From contig JBMNQX010000022.1 in assembly GCA_050944355.1 (NCBI GenBank), positions 1 to 22,357 of the forward strand: a stretch of DNA of 22,357 nt. Reading direction: 5' to 3'. Made by a program: the position numbers and the translations under genes. Positions within the stretch are counted from its first letter, which is position 1. Each line of letters begins with the position of its first letter. The DNA is from UBA4285 sp050944355 (lineage in GTDB: Bacteria > Bacillota > Clostridia > Lachnospirales > Lachnospiraceae). Below, in pieces: positions 1 to 6,648 of the stretch. Below the pieces are notes generated by a model. It was not told where the DNA came from. It saw only the letters and a list, made by a program, of their open reading frames with translations, and searched no databases.

Positions 1-68
1 TTAGCCTGCAAGACATTTTTCACAGCCTTCACTTTTTCAGAGGCCGCTACCTTACCTTTTCCTGACAT
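1..68 (-). CDS. Start of an unidentified protein, possibly transposase-like (partial)
   Basis: Only the first 22 codons are inside the window; the reading frame is still open at base 1. An ATG at 66-68 (minus strand) is preceded by a strong GGAGGG ribosome site about 8 bases upstream, so this is a real gene start. The visible peptide begins MSGKGKVAASEKVKAV and is Lys/Ala-rich and basic. This resembles the opening of helix-turn-helix proteins of the IS3/IS150 transposase type, but too little is present to be sure. It lies beyond the terminator of the solute-binding protein gene, so it is probably a separate transcription unit. Confidence 0.55.
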   Translation of the reverse strand, partial: MSGKGKVAASEKVKAVKNVLQA

Positions 69-212
69 GATACAATCCCTCCATAGGTTTGTTATATTTC
101 AGTGTCCTATGTAACGGGAGCATATCAAACAGGAAAAAATTGCTGACGGCAAGCTATTTTCACCCTCCCAGAAGAAATTCTTTCAAGAGCGCAGCCATCA
201 GGACAGCAGGAA

Positions 213-243
213 AGGCGCCCGCGGCTAAAGGCCGCGGACGCCT
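213..243 (-). terminator. Rho-independent terminator of the solute-binding protein gene
   Basis: A 13-bp stem (213-225 with 231-243) around a 5-nt loop lies about 40 bases past the stop of the minus-strand gene at 284. The single non-Watson-Crick position (218/238) is C-A on the plus strand but a G-U wobble on the minus strand, which favours minus-strand use. T-runs flank both sides, so it may work in both directions. Confidence 0.8.
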
Positions 244-283
244 TTTTCAGCTTGCGCCGATTCTTTTGTTTACTGCTTCTTTG

Positions 284-1675
284 TTATGACGAAGCTTTTG
301 ACTGCAGAACGGAAGTGCCTTCCGAGATCATCTGGGAAGCGGCGTCTTCCGAACTGATCATGCCGTAGCAGAGCTGTTCGAGGATCTGGTTGAAGACGCT
401 CACAGCCTCTGAGTTGCCGGTCGGATCCGGCGGATTGATGTCGGAGCTGTTGTCAACAACGACATCTTCTACATAGGTGTAGATTGCCTGCTCGTCTTCT
501 GAGAGCAGTTCCTTGACCATGTCTGCGATTTCAGAGTTGAGCGGGATGCCTCTCTCGCCCATCAGCAGATTGTTGGCTTCTTCGCTGTTGGTAAGCCATG
601 CGATGAAAGCGGCAGCGGCCTGCGGATCTTCTGCGTCACGGCTCACAGCGTAGAACATACTCGGCTTCAGATAGTTGGACTTCTGCGGATCTTTACTCGG
701 CTGTGTCGTCAGGAGCAGTTCCTGGCCGTCCTGTGCAACATTGAGATATCCGACATACATGTTGGACGTCTTGAAGGCGCACCATGAACGGGCATCCGGA
801 GAGCTTCCGTAAACGAGCGGATCCTGCTCTGTCGTGCCGATGGACAGCTCGGCGAAGATTTCCGGGCTCACCATCCAGCCATTTGTCATGCCGTCCACAT
901 AGATGTCATAGTAGGCTGCAAGTTCTTCTTCAGTGGCGTTGACGCCTTCATCGGTGAAGAATACCTTGCCGTCGGCTCTCAGCCAGTATGAGAAGACGCC
1001 GGATGCCTCGCCGTACTCGATGTTGGTCTTGTAGCCGGTCTTCTCGTAGATCGTCTTGCAGATTTCGACAAATTCGTCGAGCGTCATGTTGTCTTTGATG
1101 GTGACGCCGGCCGCATCGGTGATGGACTTGTCATAGATAAGGCACGGCGCGTTGATGCCGGAGCAAACCGCGTAGAGCTTGCCGTCGACAGTTCCGGCGT
1201 TGATCATGGACTCGTTCCAGTTGGTCGTGTCCATGGTGCCGTCTGTCGTGTAGCTGGTAAGATCAGCGAGCAGACCGCTGGACACATACTGATTCAGATA
1301 AGAATAGTCCATCTGGATGACGTCCGGGAGCTCGTTGCCTGCCGAAGCGGTCGCGAGTTTCTGCCAGTAATCGCTCCACTGAGAGAACTGGCCGTCGATT
1401 GAGATGCCGGTTTCGCTCTCGTACTCGTCGATGGCGTTCTGCGTCTCCTCGTTGCGGACCTGATTGCCCCACCAGGCAAATGTCATCTCGCTGGAAGAGC
1501 TTGATGAGCTGGATGAGCTTCCGGTAGTAGCAGCGGCTGTTGTCGTGCTCGCCGATGAGCTTCCCGAGCTGGCAGCCGTCGTGGTGTCAGTCGATGAGCT
1601 GCCGCAGCCGGCCAGAAGTCCTGCGGCCAGAGCAGCAGTCAGGAGCCCCGCTCCTGTTCTTTTCAGGGTTTTCAC
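284..1675 (-). CDS. ABC transporter extracellular solute-binding lipoprotein (family 1, sugar type)
   Basis: A 463-residue secreted lipoprotein that should capture a carbohydrate outside the cell for an ABC importer. The N-terminus has a basic start, a hydrophobic segment and the lipobox LAGC with the lipidated Cys at residue 24. A Ser/Thr-rich linker (about 26-62) leads to the mature domain, which opens MTFAWWGNQVRNEETQNAI, the usual first strand of family 1 sugar-binding proteins. The motifs PDVIQMDYSYLNQY and the C-terminal AAAAFIAWLTNSEEAN also fit the family, and the length is normal. The start is GTG at 1675, with AGGAGG 7-8 bases upstream. No permease or ATPase gene is present here and a terminator follows directly, so it is an orphan binding protein relying on transporter parts encoded elsewhere. 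The exact sugar cannot be read from the sequence. Confidence 0.93.
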   Translation of the reverse strand: MKTLKRTGAGLLTAALAAGLLAGCGSSSTDTTTAASSGSSSASTTTAAATTGSSSSSSSSSSEMTFAWWGNQVRNEETQNAIDEYESETGISIDGQFSQWSDYWQKLATASAGNELPDVIQMDYSYLNQYVSSGLLADLTSYTTDGTMDTTNWNESMINAGTVDGKLYAVCSGINAPCLIYDKSITDAAGVTIKDNMTLDEFVEICKTIYEKTGYKTNIEYGEASGVFSYWLRADGKVFFTDEGVNATEEELAAYYDIYVDGMTNGWMVSPEIFAELSIGTTEQDPLVYGSSPDARSWCAFKTSNMYVGYLNVAQDGQELLLTTQPSKDPQKSNYLKPSMFYAVSRDAEDPQAAAAFIAWLTNSEEANNLLMGERGIPLNSEIADMVKELLSEDEQAIYTYVEDVVVDNSSDINPPDPTGNSEAVSVFNQILEQLCYGMISSEDAASQMISEGTSVLQSKASS

Positions 1676-1736
1676 GTAATTACCTCCTCCTTTTCAGTGA
1701 AAAATGCATAAATAAACACTAAAAATTTGATACTTT

Positions 1737-1765
1737 ATAGTATCATGTTTACAAAACGCTTGCAA
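1737..1765 (-). promoter_or_regulatory. Promoter of the solute-binding protein gene, with overlapping inverted repeat
   Basis: On the minus strand, TTGCAA (1760-1765) and TACTAT (1737-1742) are separated by exactly 17 bases, a good sigma-A promoter. The -10 lies inside the inverted repeat GATACT-TTAT-AGTATC (1729-1744), a plausible repressor site overlapping the promoter. The start codon is about 60 bases downstream. Confidence 0.6.
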
Positions 1766-1787
1766 GGATTTTGCACAGTCGGTGTAT

Positions 1788-1803
1788 ATTTTTCATGAAA
1801 AAT
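1788..1803. promoter_or_regulatory. Perfect 16-bp palindrome between divergent genes
   Basis: ATTTTTCATGAAAAAT reads identically on both strands. It lies upstream of the -35 of the solute-binding protein promoter and upstream of mgtE. The perfect symmetry and position suggest a dimeric regulator site; which regulator is unknown. Confidence 0.45.
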
Positions 1804-1828
1804 GAATACATATTGCATCGCTGTCATT

Positions 1829-1842
1829 ATTTTGCGCAAAAT
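1829..1842. promoter_or_regulatory. Perfect 14-bp palindrome upstream of mgtE
   Basis: ATTTTGCGCAAAAT is a perfect palindrome 41 bases (centre to centre about 40) from the one at 1788-1803. It is another candidate operator in the divergent intergenic region. Confidence 0.4.
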
Positions 1843-1878
1843 TTAAAAATCTCCCGGCCACTGTCCGGACAATTCCTG

Positions 1879-1884
1879 TATAAT
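1879..1884 (+). promoter_or_regulatory. Possible -10 element of mgtE
   Basis: A perfect TATAAT preceded by TG lies about 48 bases before the mgtE ATG. No good -35 is seen at 16-18 bases upstream, so the promoter may depend on an activator or the preceding TG. No M-box-type magnesium leader was recognised in the short untranslated region. Confidence 0.35.
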
Positions 1885-1931
1885 TTAAGAGTACGGCTTC
1901 TGAGGATAAGAATATCGGCGGGGTGAGTGCT

Positions 1932-3320
1932 ATGAGCGATGAAGATGAGAAAAAGGAACAGAAGACACCCGAAGAACCGGAAAAGGCCGAAGTGACGCTG
2001 GCGTCTCTTGTCGAGGCGCAGGACGCCGAGGGGCTGACCCGGTATTTTGATGCGAAACAACCGATCGATATCGCTCAGGAAGCGGATGATTTGTCCGACG
2101 AGGATCTGGCAAAGCTGCCGGATATGCTCACGGACGATGAGCTCGCATCCCTGCTGGAGGAATCCGACGATGACGAGCGGATCCGGATTGCGCACGTGCT
2201 GAACGACCGGCGTCTGCTTCTCGCGTTTCACTACATGCAGAAGGACGATATCGTAGATATCCTGGGTGATTTCCCGATCGGCCGGCAGAAGACTGTCATC
2301 AATCTGATGAAGACGGACGACCGGAAGATCATCACGGATCTTCTGAAATATCCGGAAGACTCGGCCGGCGGTATCATGACGACCGGTTATCTGGCCCTGA
2401 AACAGGATCGGACGATCGGGCAGGGGCTCGAGCGGATCCGCGAAGTGGGGCCGAAGACTGAATATATCGATACCATTTACATCATCGACGAACACAGAAA
2501 GCTCGTGGGGTATGTCGGCCTGCGCGACCTGCTTTCGACGCGCCGCGACACGTATATACGGGACATCATGGACAAGAACGTGATTTCCGTCACGCCGGAG
2601 ACAGACCAGGAAGAAGCGGCCAGGCTGGTTTCAAGGTACGACCTGAAAGCGCTGCCGGTCGTCAGCCGCGGTCAGATTCTCGGCATCATCACACTCGATG
2701 ATATCATCGACGTCATCGTCGACGAGGCCGATGAAGATATCCTGCAGATGGGCGGCGTTAACAAAGAGGAGACGCTCGACACCCCGATGTGGGAATCCGT
2801 CAAAATGCGGCTCCCCTGGCTCCTGATCAACCTGGTCACGGCTTTTCTGGCCTCCGCGGTTGTGAAGGCATTTGAGGACACGATCTCACAGGTCGTCGCG
2901 CTGTCAGCCATCATGACCATCATCAGCGGCATGGGCGGCAACGCCGGAACACAGACCATGTCAATCGTCGTCCGCCATCTCTCAAAAGAGGGAATCGACT
3001 GGCCGACATTCTGGCATGACCTGGGCAAGGAACTCATGGTCGGCCTGATCGACGGAGCCATCAACGGCGTGATCACCGGAGTGGTCGTTCTGATTCTGTA
3101 CCACAACGTTTACCTGTTCCCGATTGTGCTGATGTCGATGATCGGCAACCTGCTGATCGCCGGTCTCTTCGGACTGCTCGTCCCGGTCCTGATCTATAAG
3201 TGCCACGCGGACCCCGCGATCGCCAGCTCCATCTTCCTGACGACTGCGACGGACTGTCTGGGATTCTTCATTTTCCTCGGACTGGCTCAGATGTTCATGC
3301 CGCTTCTTCTCGGCGGCTGA
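1932..3320 (+). CDS. mgtE: Magnesium transporter MgtE
   Basis: MgtE is a dimeric Mg2+-selective channel whose cytosolic domains close the pore when magnesium is high. The 462-residue protein has the full family layout. An acidic N-domain covers about residues 25-130 and includes LPDMLTDDELASLLEES and DFPIGRQKTVINLM. A CBS pair (about 135-255) includes DIMDKNVISVTPETD and a second CBS motif ALPVVSRGQILGIITLDDI. Five membrane helices follow from about residue 280. The GMGGNAGTQT signature and the pore Asp in TTATDCLGF (residue 441, matching the conserved pore Asp of Thermus MgtE) are present. ATG 1932 is preferred because GGGGTGAG lies just upstream; a GTG at 1923 in the same frame has no suitable ribosome site. 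It is divergent from the solute-binding protein gene and followed by a hairpin terminator, so it is monocistronic. Confidence 0.96.
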   Translation: MSDEDEKKEQKTPEEPEKAEVTLASLVEAQDAEGLTRYFDAKQPIDIAQEADDLSDEDLAKLPDMLTDDELASLLEESDDDERIRIAHVLNDRRLLLAFHYMQKDDIVDILGDFPIGRQKTVINLMKTDDRKIITDLLKYPEDSAGGIMTTGYLALKQDRTIGQGLERIREVGPKTEYIDTIYIIDEHRKLVGYVGLRDLLSTRRDTYIRDIMDKNVISVTPETDQEEAARLVSRYDLKALPVVSRGQILGIITLDDIIDVIVDEADEDILQMGGVNKEETLDTPMWESVKMRLPWLLINLVTAFLASAVVKAFEDTISQVVALSAIMTIISGMGGNAGTQTMSIVVRHLSKEGIDWPTFWHDLGKELMVGLIDGAINGVITGVVVLILYHNVYLFPIVLMSMIGNLLIAGLFGLLVPVLIYKCHADPAIASSIFLTTATDCLGFFIFLGLAQMFMPLLLGG

Positions 3321-3340
3321 GATTAAAGCGCAGAGAACTC

Positions 3341-3350
3341 ATGACAAATG
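3341..3350 (+). repeat. Dispersed intergenic word ATGACAAATG (copy 1)
   Basis: An exact copy of a ten-base word found at several gene junctions in this window. It lies between the mgtE stop and its terminator stem. Confidence 0.5.
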
Positions 3351-3353
3351 AAA

Positions 3354-3396
3354 GACCGCTCCCACGGATGATTTTAACCGGGAAAGCGGTCGTTTT
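3354..3396. terminator. Terminator between convergent mgtE and esterase gene
   Basis: GACCGCT (3354-3360) pairs with AGCGGTC (3385-3391), and CCC/GGG pairing extends the stem imperfectly. GTTTT follows on the plus strand. On the minus strand the stem is followed by TTTC, so it could also end the convergent esterase transcript. Confidence 0.6.
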
Positions 3397-3468
3397 CCCG
3401 CTGCAAGGGTTTTAAGCCTTATTCCCAGAACTTTCCCGCTGCAAGGGTTTCAGCTCTTTTTCCAGAAC
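3394..3468. repeat. Tandem duplication of the esterase gene 3' end
   Basis: Two adjacent copies (3394-3431, 38 nt, and 3432-3468, 37 nt) share TTTCCCGCTGCAAGGGTTT and a CCAGAAC end, differing at a few internal positions. The copy at 3432-3468 contains the last codons and the stop of the minus-strand esterase gene (stop at 3450-3452). The other copy is a decayed duplicate lying just beyond the gene. Confidence 0.75.
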
Positions 3469-4529
3469 TCCACACACTCGTCGAGCCATCCGCCGACTTC
3501 CAGGCCGATTCCGAGGCCGAATGAGTGGCCGCCCGTCTTTCCGATGCGGGTGATGTGCGGGACATTCAGCTCTGTGAGTTTTTTGTCCAGCGTTTTTGTG
3601 TTGATGACCGGAACGGTGCCGTCGTCCTCATTTGCCACGAGATACGCCTTCGGGTAATCCGATCCGATAAAATCGCAGAGTTCGTAGGGCGCGAGGGACG
3701 CCTCATCGACAAGCGGTCCGCCGACGCGGCGCAGAAATGCCGCGGCTCCCGCTTTGGCGGCGGACCCTTCCGGCGCCTCTTTGTACGCGGCGAAAGAATT
3801 TTTGTTGCTGACGACAGTGTAGCCGAGAGCGATCAGTTCCGGCTTTTTCACGTGGCCGCCCGCCCAGTGTGCCGTGCCGCCGGCGCCGTCCGGGATATCC
3901 GCGGGCGCGCTGTTCCACCCGAAATTGCGGCTGCCGGCCTCGCTGGCGATCACGGCGCCTGCCGAGAAGCCCGCCAGCATGTAGTGCCCGGCCGATACGC
4001 AAAATTCACCGGCGTGTTCATCGATCCAGGAGATCGCCCGGTACATGTCCTCGATCGGCCTGGGCATCAGCGGCTCCTGCTTGACCCGGTAATACAGGAC
4101 AAATGCCGGAATTCCTTTTTCGTTCAGCGCCGCCGCGATGGCCTCGCCCTCGATAAAGCCCCACTGGCGGTTGAAGCCTCCGCCCGGGATCACCAGCGCG
4201 TATGGCTTTTCTTTTGTGTCATCCGGCGCGCACTTCGCCGGAAAATACAACAGCTTCACGCGCGCCAGATCCCAGTTGGCCATGCGCTCTTCCCTGCTGT
4301 AGATATTCCTGACAAAGGAAGAGCCCCTTTGGCCGTCCGATGCGGCCAGTTCCTCCATTCTGTGAAGTCCCGGTACAAATCCGACTGCCTCAAACCCGAA
4401 ATCCGCAAGCTTCGCATAGCAGCGGTCGGGCGTCATGTCCGTGAAGATGTAATCCGCAAAAGCGCCATACGCGCCGCCGCGGATCAGATCGGCGATAGTC
4501 ATGTCCGGTGTAATTTTGGTGTATTGCAT
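3450..4529 (-). CDS. Alpha/beta hydrolase, acetyl-esterase/lipase-like
   Basis: A predicted cytoplasmic serine esterase of 359 residues with no signal peptide. The hydrolase fold starts near residue 100 with YALVIPGGGF, an oxyanion loop of the HGGG type in which Pro replaces His. The nucleophile elbow is GFSAG (Ser189 counted from ATG 4529). Candidate acid and base are Asp302/303 in NEDDGTVP and His335 in GGHSFGLG. An N-terminal stretch of about 100 residues precedes the core and is not recognised. The layout recalls esterases that deacetylate xylan oligosaccharides. GTG at 4532 and ATG at 4529 are adjacent in frame; ATG is preferred because AGGAGG sits 7 bases before it. It is divergent from the plus-strand esterase operon and shares its operator region, which suggests a common role in carbohydrate de-esterification. 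The substrate is inferred. Confidence 0.85.
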   Translation of the reverse strand: MQYTKITPDMTIADLIRGGAYGAFADYIFTDMTPDRCYAKLADFGFEAVGFVPGLHRMEELAASDGQRGSSFVRNIYSREERMANWDLARVKLLYFPAKCAPDDTKEKPYALVIPGGGFNRQWGFIEGEAIAAALNEKGIPAFVLYYRVKQEPLMPRPIEDMYRAISWIDEHAGEFCVSAGHYMLAGFSAGAVIASEAGSRNFGWNSAPADIPDGAGGTAHWAGGHVKKPELIALGYTVVSNKNSFAAYKEAPEGSAAKAGAAAFLRRVGGPLVDEASLAPYELCDFIGSDYPKAYLVANEDDGTVPVINTKTLDKKLTELNVPHITRIGKTGGHSFGLGIGLEVGGWLDECVEFWKKS

Positions 4530-4555
4530 CACGATTCCTCCTCGGAGAGCATGGT

Positions 4556-4591
4556 TTATGATAAAATTATCATAATACGAAACGGTTTCGT
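4556..4591. promoter_or_regulatory. Two adjacent operator-like palindromes between divergent esterase genes
   Basis: The first, TTATGATAAAATTATCATAA (4556-4575), has 9-bp arms around AA. The second, ACGAAACGGTTTCGT (4577-4591), has 7-bp perfect arms around a central G. The second has the look of a LacI/GalR-family sugar-regulator operator. Together they fill the space between the minus-strand esterase and the plus-strand operon, so one regulator could control both. No regulator gene lies in the window. Confidence 0.55.
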
Positions 4592-4630
4592 CTGCACGTC
4601 AGAAAGTGTGGCGGAAAAATTTATACGGCG

Positions 4631-4647
4631 GCCGGCGATGCGCCGGC
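4631..4647 (+). other. GC-rich hairpin in the leader of the esterase operon
   Basis: GCCGGCG-ATG-CGCCGGC forms a tight 7-bp stem 35 bases before the start codon and is followed by a T-rich stretch (TTGATTTTA). It could be a weak attenuator or a 5' stabilising stem; no riboswitch was recognised. Confidence 0.35.
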
Positions 4648-4681
4648 GGCCTTGATTTTACAGTATAGGAGAGTGAAGAAA

Positions 4682-5503
4682 ATGGCATTGATGGAAGTAC
4701 ATTATTCAAGTTTTGCGATGGGCGGCAACGTGACGCTGAATGTGTTTGTGCCGACCCCCGGCACTTCGGAGGCGATCACGGACATAAACGCCACGCCGAA
4801 ATACAATTACGCCAGGGGACTTCCGGTCGTGTATCTGCTGCACGGCGCTTACGGGGACGCTTTTTCCTGGCTGCGCTACAGCAACGTTGACCGCTACGCG
4901 CAGGACAAAGGACTCGTTCTGGTCATGGCGAGCGCCGAGAACTCGTTTTATCAGAACCTGAAGGGCGGACGGCGCTACTATGATTTCTTCACGGAAGAGC
5001 TCCCGAAATTTATCCAGAATGTATTTCCGGTGAGCCGGGACCGCGAGAAGACATTTGTCGCGGGTTTCTCGATGGGCGGCTACGGCGCGTGGTATCTGGG
5101 CCTTTCGCGCCCGGATCTCTACGGCAAGGCTGCGTCGATGTCAGGCGCTCTGGACCTGGCCCTTCTCGTCGAGGGCAGAGATCCGAACATCCCCAATCCG
5201 TTCCAGTATGAGAATTCGTTCTACGACACCATCGGAGAGGATGGAAAGATTCATATCGACGGCAGCCGCTACGATCTGCTGCATCTGTACGACGAGGACG
5301 TCAGGGCCGGAAAACCGGTTCCAAAGCTGTATCAGTCCGTCGGATACGACGACTTCCTGTTCAAGTCCAACCGACACATCAAAGAGGAAATGGAGAAGCG
5401 CGGCGCCGACCTGCTCTACGAAGAGGGCGAGGGGTGCCACGACTGGAATTTCTGGGACAAGTACATTCAGCATATCTTTGACTGGCTGCTTAAAGATATC
5501 TGA
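4682..5503 (+). CDS. Alpha/beta hydrolase, esterase D / tributyrin-esterase-like
   Basis: A 273-residue cytoplasmic serine esterase of the COG0627 type, the group including S-formylglutathione hydrolase, tributyrin esterase EstA and feruloyl-esterase-like enzymes. Visible motifs are the oxyanion stretch VVYLLHGAYGD (residues 49-59), the nucleophile elbow GFSMGG with Ser130, a likely acid at Asp223/224 in GYDDFLF, and His253 in EGCHDWNFW. The length is normal. A TTG-initiated extension to 4652 is possible in frame, but ATG 4682 starts a family-like N-terminus (MALMEVHYSS) and follows AGGAGA. It is the first gene of a plus-strand run and is followed after 31 bases by a second, lipid-anchored esterase. 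It may complete inside the cell the deacylation begun by the surface enzyme. Confidence 0.88.
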   Translation: MALMEVHYSSFAMGGNVTLNVFVPTPGTSEAITDINATPKYNYARGLPVVYLLHGAYGDAFSWLRYSNVDRYAQDKGLVLVMASAENSFYQNLKGGRRYYDFFTEELPKFIQNVFPVSRDREKTFVAGFSMGGYGAWYLGLSRPDLYGKAASMSGALDLALLVEGRDPNIPNPFQYENSFYDTIGEDGKIHIDGSRYDLLHLYDEDVRAGKPVPKLYQSVGYDDFLFKSNRHIKEEMEKRGADLLYEEGEGCHDWNFWDKYIQHIFDWLLKDI

Positions 5504-5534
5504 TCCAGAGACGCAGAAGGGAGGATTTTGAAAG

Positions 5535-6629
5535 ATGAGGGACAATAAAAAATTCAGAAAGGGCATGGCTGCTCTTCTCACAGCGGTCACGGCCGCATCG
5601 CTCTTTGCCGGATGCGGTGCGGCGGAAAGTTCAAACTCGTCTGCATCGACGGCAGAAGAGACGAGTTCGCAGAGTTCAGCAGAAGAGACGACTTCGGAGA
5701 GTTCGGCTGAAGAAATCTATACGGAGCCGAAGGTCACGACGCCGGCGTACACAAAAGATCTTGAGCCGCTCGGGCACGGCGACACGTCGCAGATCGCTGA
5801 GACGATCGTGTTTGGCAGCGGCGGAGGGTATGACGATACGGATTTCAGCGTCCCGGACGGCTACGCCACGGAGCAGGAGGGTGTGGAGTACGGTGAGTAT
5901 ATCACCGATCTGACCTATTATTCCGAGACGGCCGGCATGGAGAAGACGTTCAACATTGTGCTCCCGGCCGGATACGACGAGAGCGTTGAGTACCCGGTAC
6001 TGTACCTGCTGCACGGATACGGCGGCGGGCCGGACGAGTGGAACGCGGCGCGCGTTGTATGCGGCAACCTGCAGGCCGCCGGCGAGATGCCGGCGTGCAT
6101 TATCGTGCAGCCGGATGAGTGGACGTCGCAGAACTCAAAGGAGGATGCGAGCTTTGCCGACTGGATTTCGGCGTTTGCCGCGTTTCCGGATGACCTGATC
6201 AACGACCTGATGCCGTACATCGAAGAGAATTACAGCGTCGCCACGGGCAAGGAAAACACGGCCATCATGGGACTTTCCATGGGCGGCTGGCAGGCGATTC
6301 AGATCGCTTTCGACAATCCGGGAACTTTCGGCTATGTCGGAGGTCTGGCAGCGATGATCGGGGCTCTCAACACAGGCAGCACCGGGCAGTACATGAACTC
6401 CGATCTGAGCGAGCTGGACATGGAAGACACGGACGACATTCCGTATTACATCATGCTTGCCTACGGCTCGGAAGAGCCATGGTGCAAAGAGTCGACCGAC
6501 GAGTACCGCGAGAGCATGACGGAAAACGGCATACCGAACGCATTTTACATCATTGAGGGCACCGGCCACGACGGCAATACGTGGGTTCCGGGACTCTACA
6601 ATTTCGCCGGGAGAATCTTCCGGAACTGA
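5535..6629 (+). CDS. Lipoprotein esterase, feruloyl/acetyl-xylan-esterase-like (CE1 type)
   Basis: A 364-residue surface lipoprotein. A basic start and hydrophobic core end in LFAGC with the lipidated Cys at residue 27, followed by a Ser/Glu-rich linker (about 30-62). The catalytic domain (about 115-364) shows KTFNIVLPAGYD, the oxyanion region PVLYLLHGYGGG (154-165), the nucleophile elbow GLSMGG with Ser248, and His345 in GTGHDGNTW. Where many relatives have Asp after the following strand, this one shows YGSEEPWC (Glu313/314), so the acid may be Glu. The family removes feruloyl or acetyl groups from hemicellulose outside the cell. It has a GGGAGG ribosome site and lies 31 bases after one esterase and 16 bases before the sugar-acid dehydratase, clearly in one operon. 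Confidence 0.88.
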   Translation: MRDNKKFRKGMAALLTAVTAASLFAGCGAAESSNSSASTAEETSSQSSAEETTSESSAEEIYTEPKVTTPAYTKDLEPLGHGDTSQIAETIVFGSGGGYDDTDFSVPDGYATEQEGVEYGEYITDLTYYSETAGMEKTFNIVLPAGYDESVEYPVLYLLHGYGGGPDEWNAARVVCGNLQAAGEMPACIIVQPDEWTSQNSKEDASFADWISAFAAFPDDLINDLMPYIEENYSVATGKENTAIMGLSMGGWQAIQIAFDNPGTFGYVGGLAAMIGALNTGSTGQYMNSDLSELDMEDTDDIPYYIMLAYGSEEPWCKESTDEYRESMTENGIPNAFYIIEGTGHDGNTWVPGLYNFAGRIFRN

Positions 6630-6638
6630 ACAAAGGAC

Positions 6639-6648
6639 ATGACAAATG
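6639..6648 (+). repeat. Dispersed intergenic word ATGACAAATG (copy 2)
   Basis: An exact copy whose last three bases are the start codon of the dehydratase gene (6646-6648). Confidence 0.5.

Noticed and set aside
1923..1931. GTG start of mgtE three codons upstream
   Set aside because: There is no ribosome site at suitable distance, while ATG 1932 has GGGGTGAG.
1676..1931. Magnesium-sensing M-box riboswitch before mgtE
   Set aside because: The leader after the likely -10 is only about 40 bases, too short for an M-box, and no such fold was seen.
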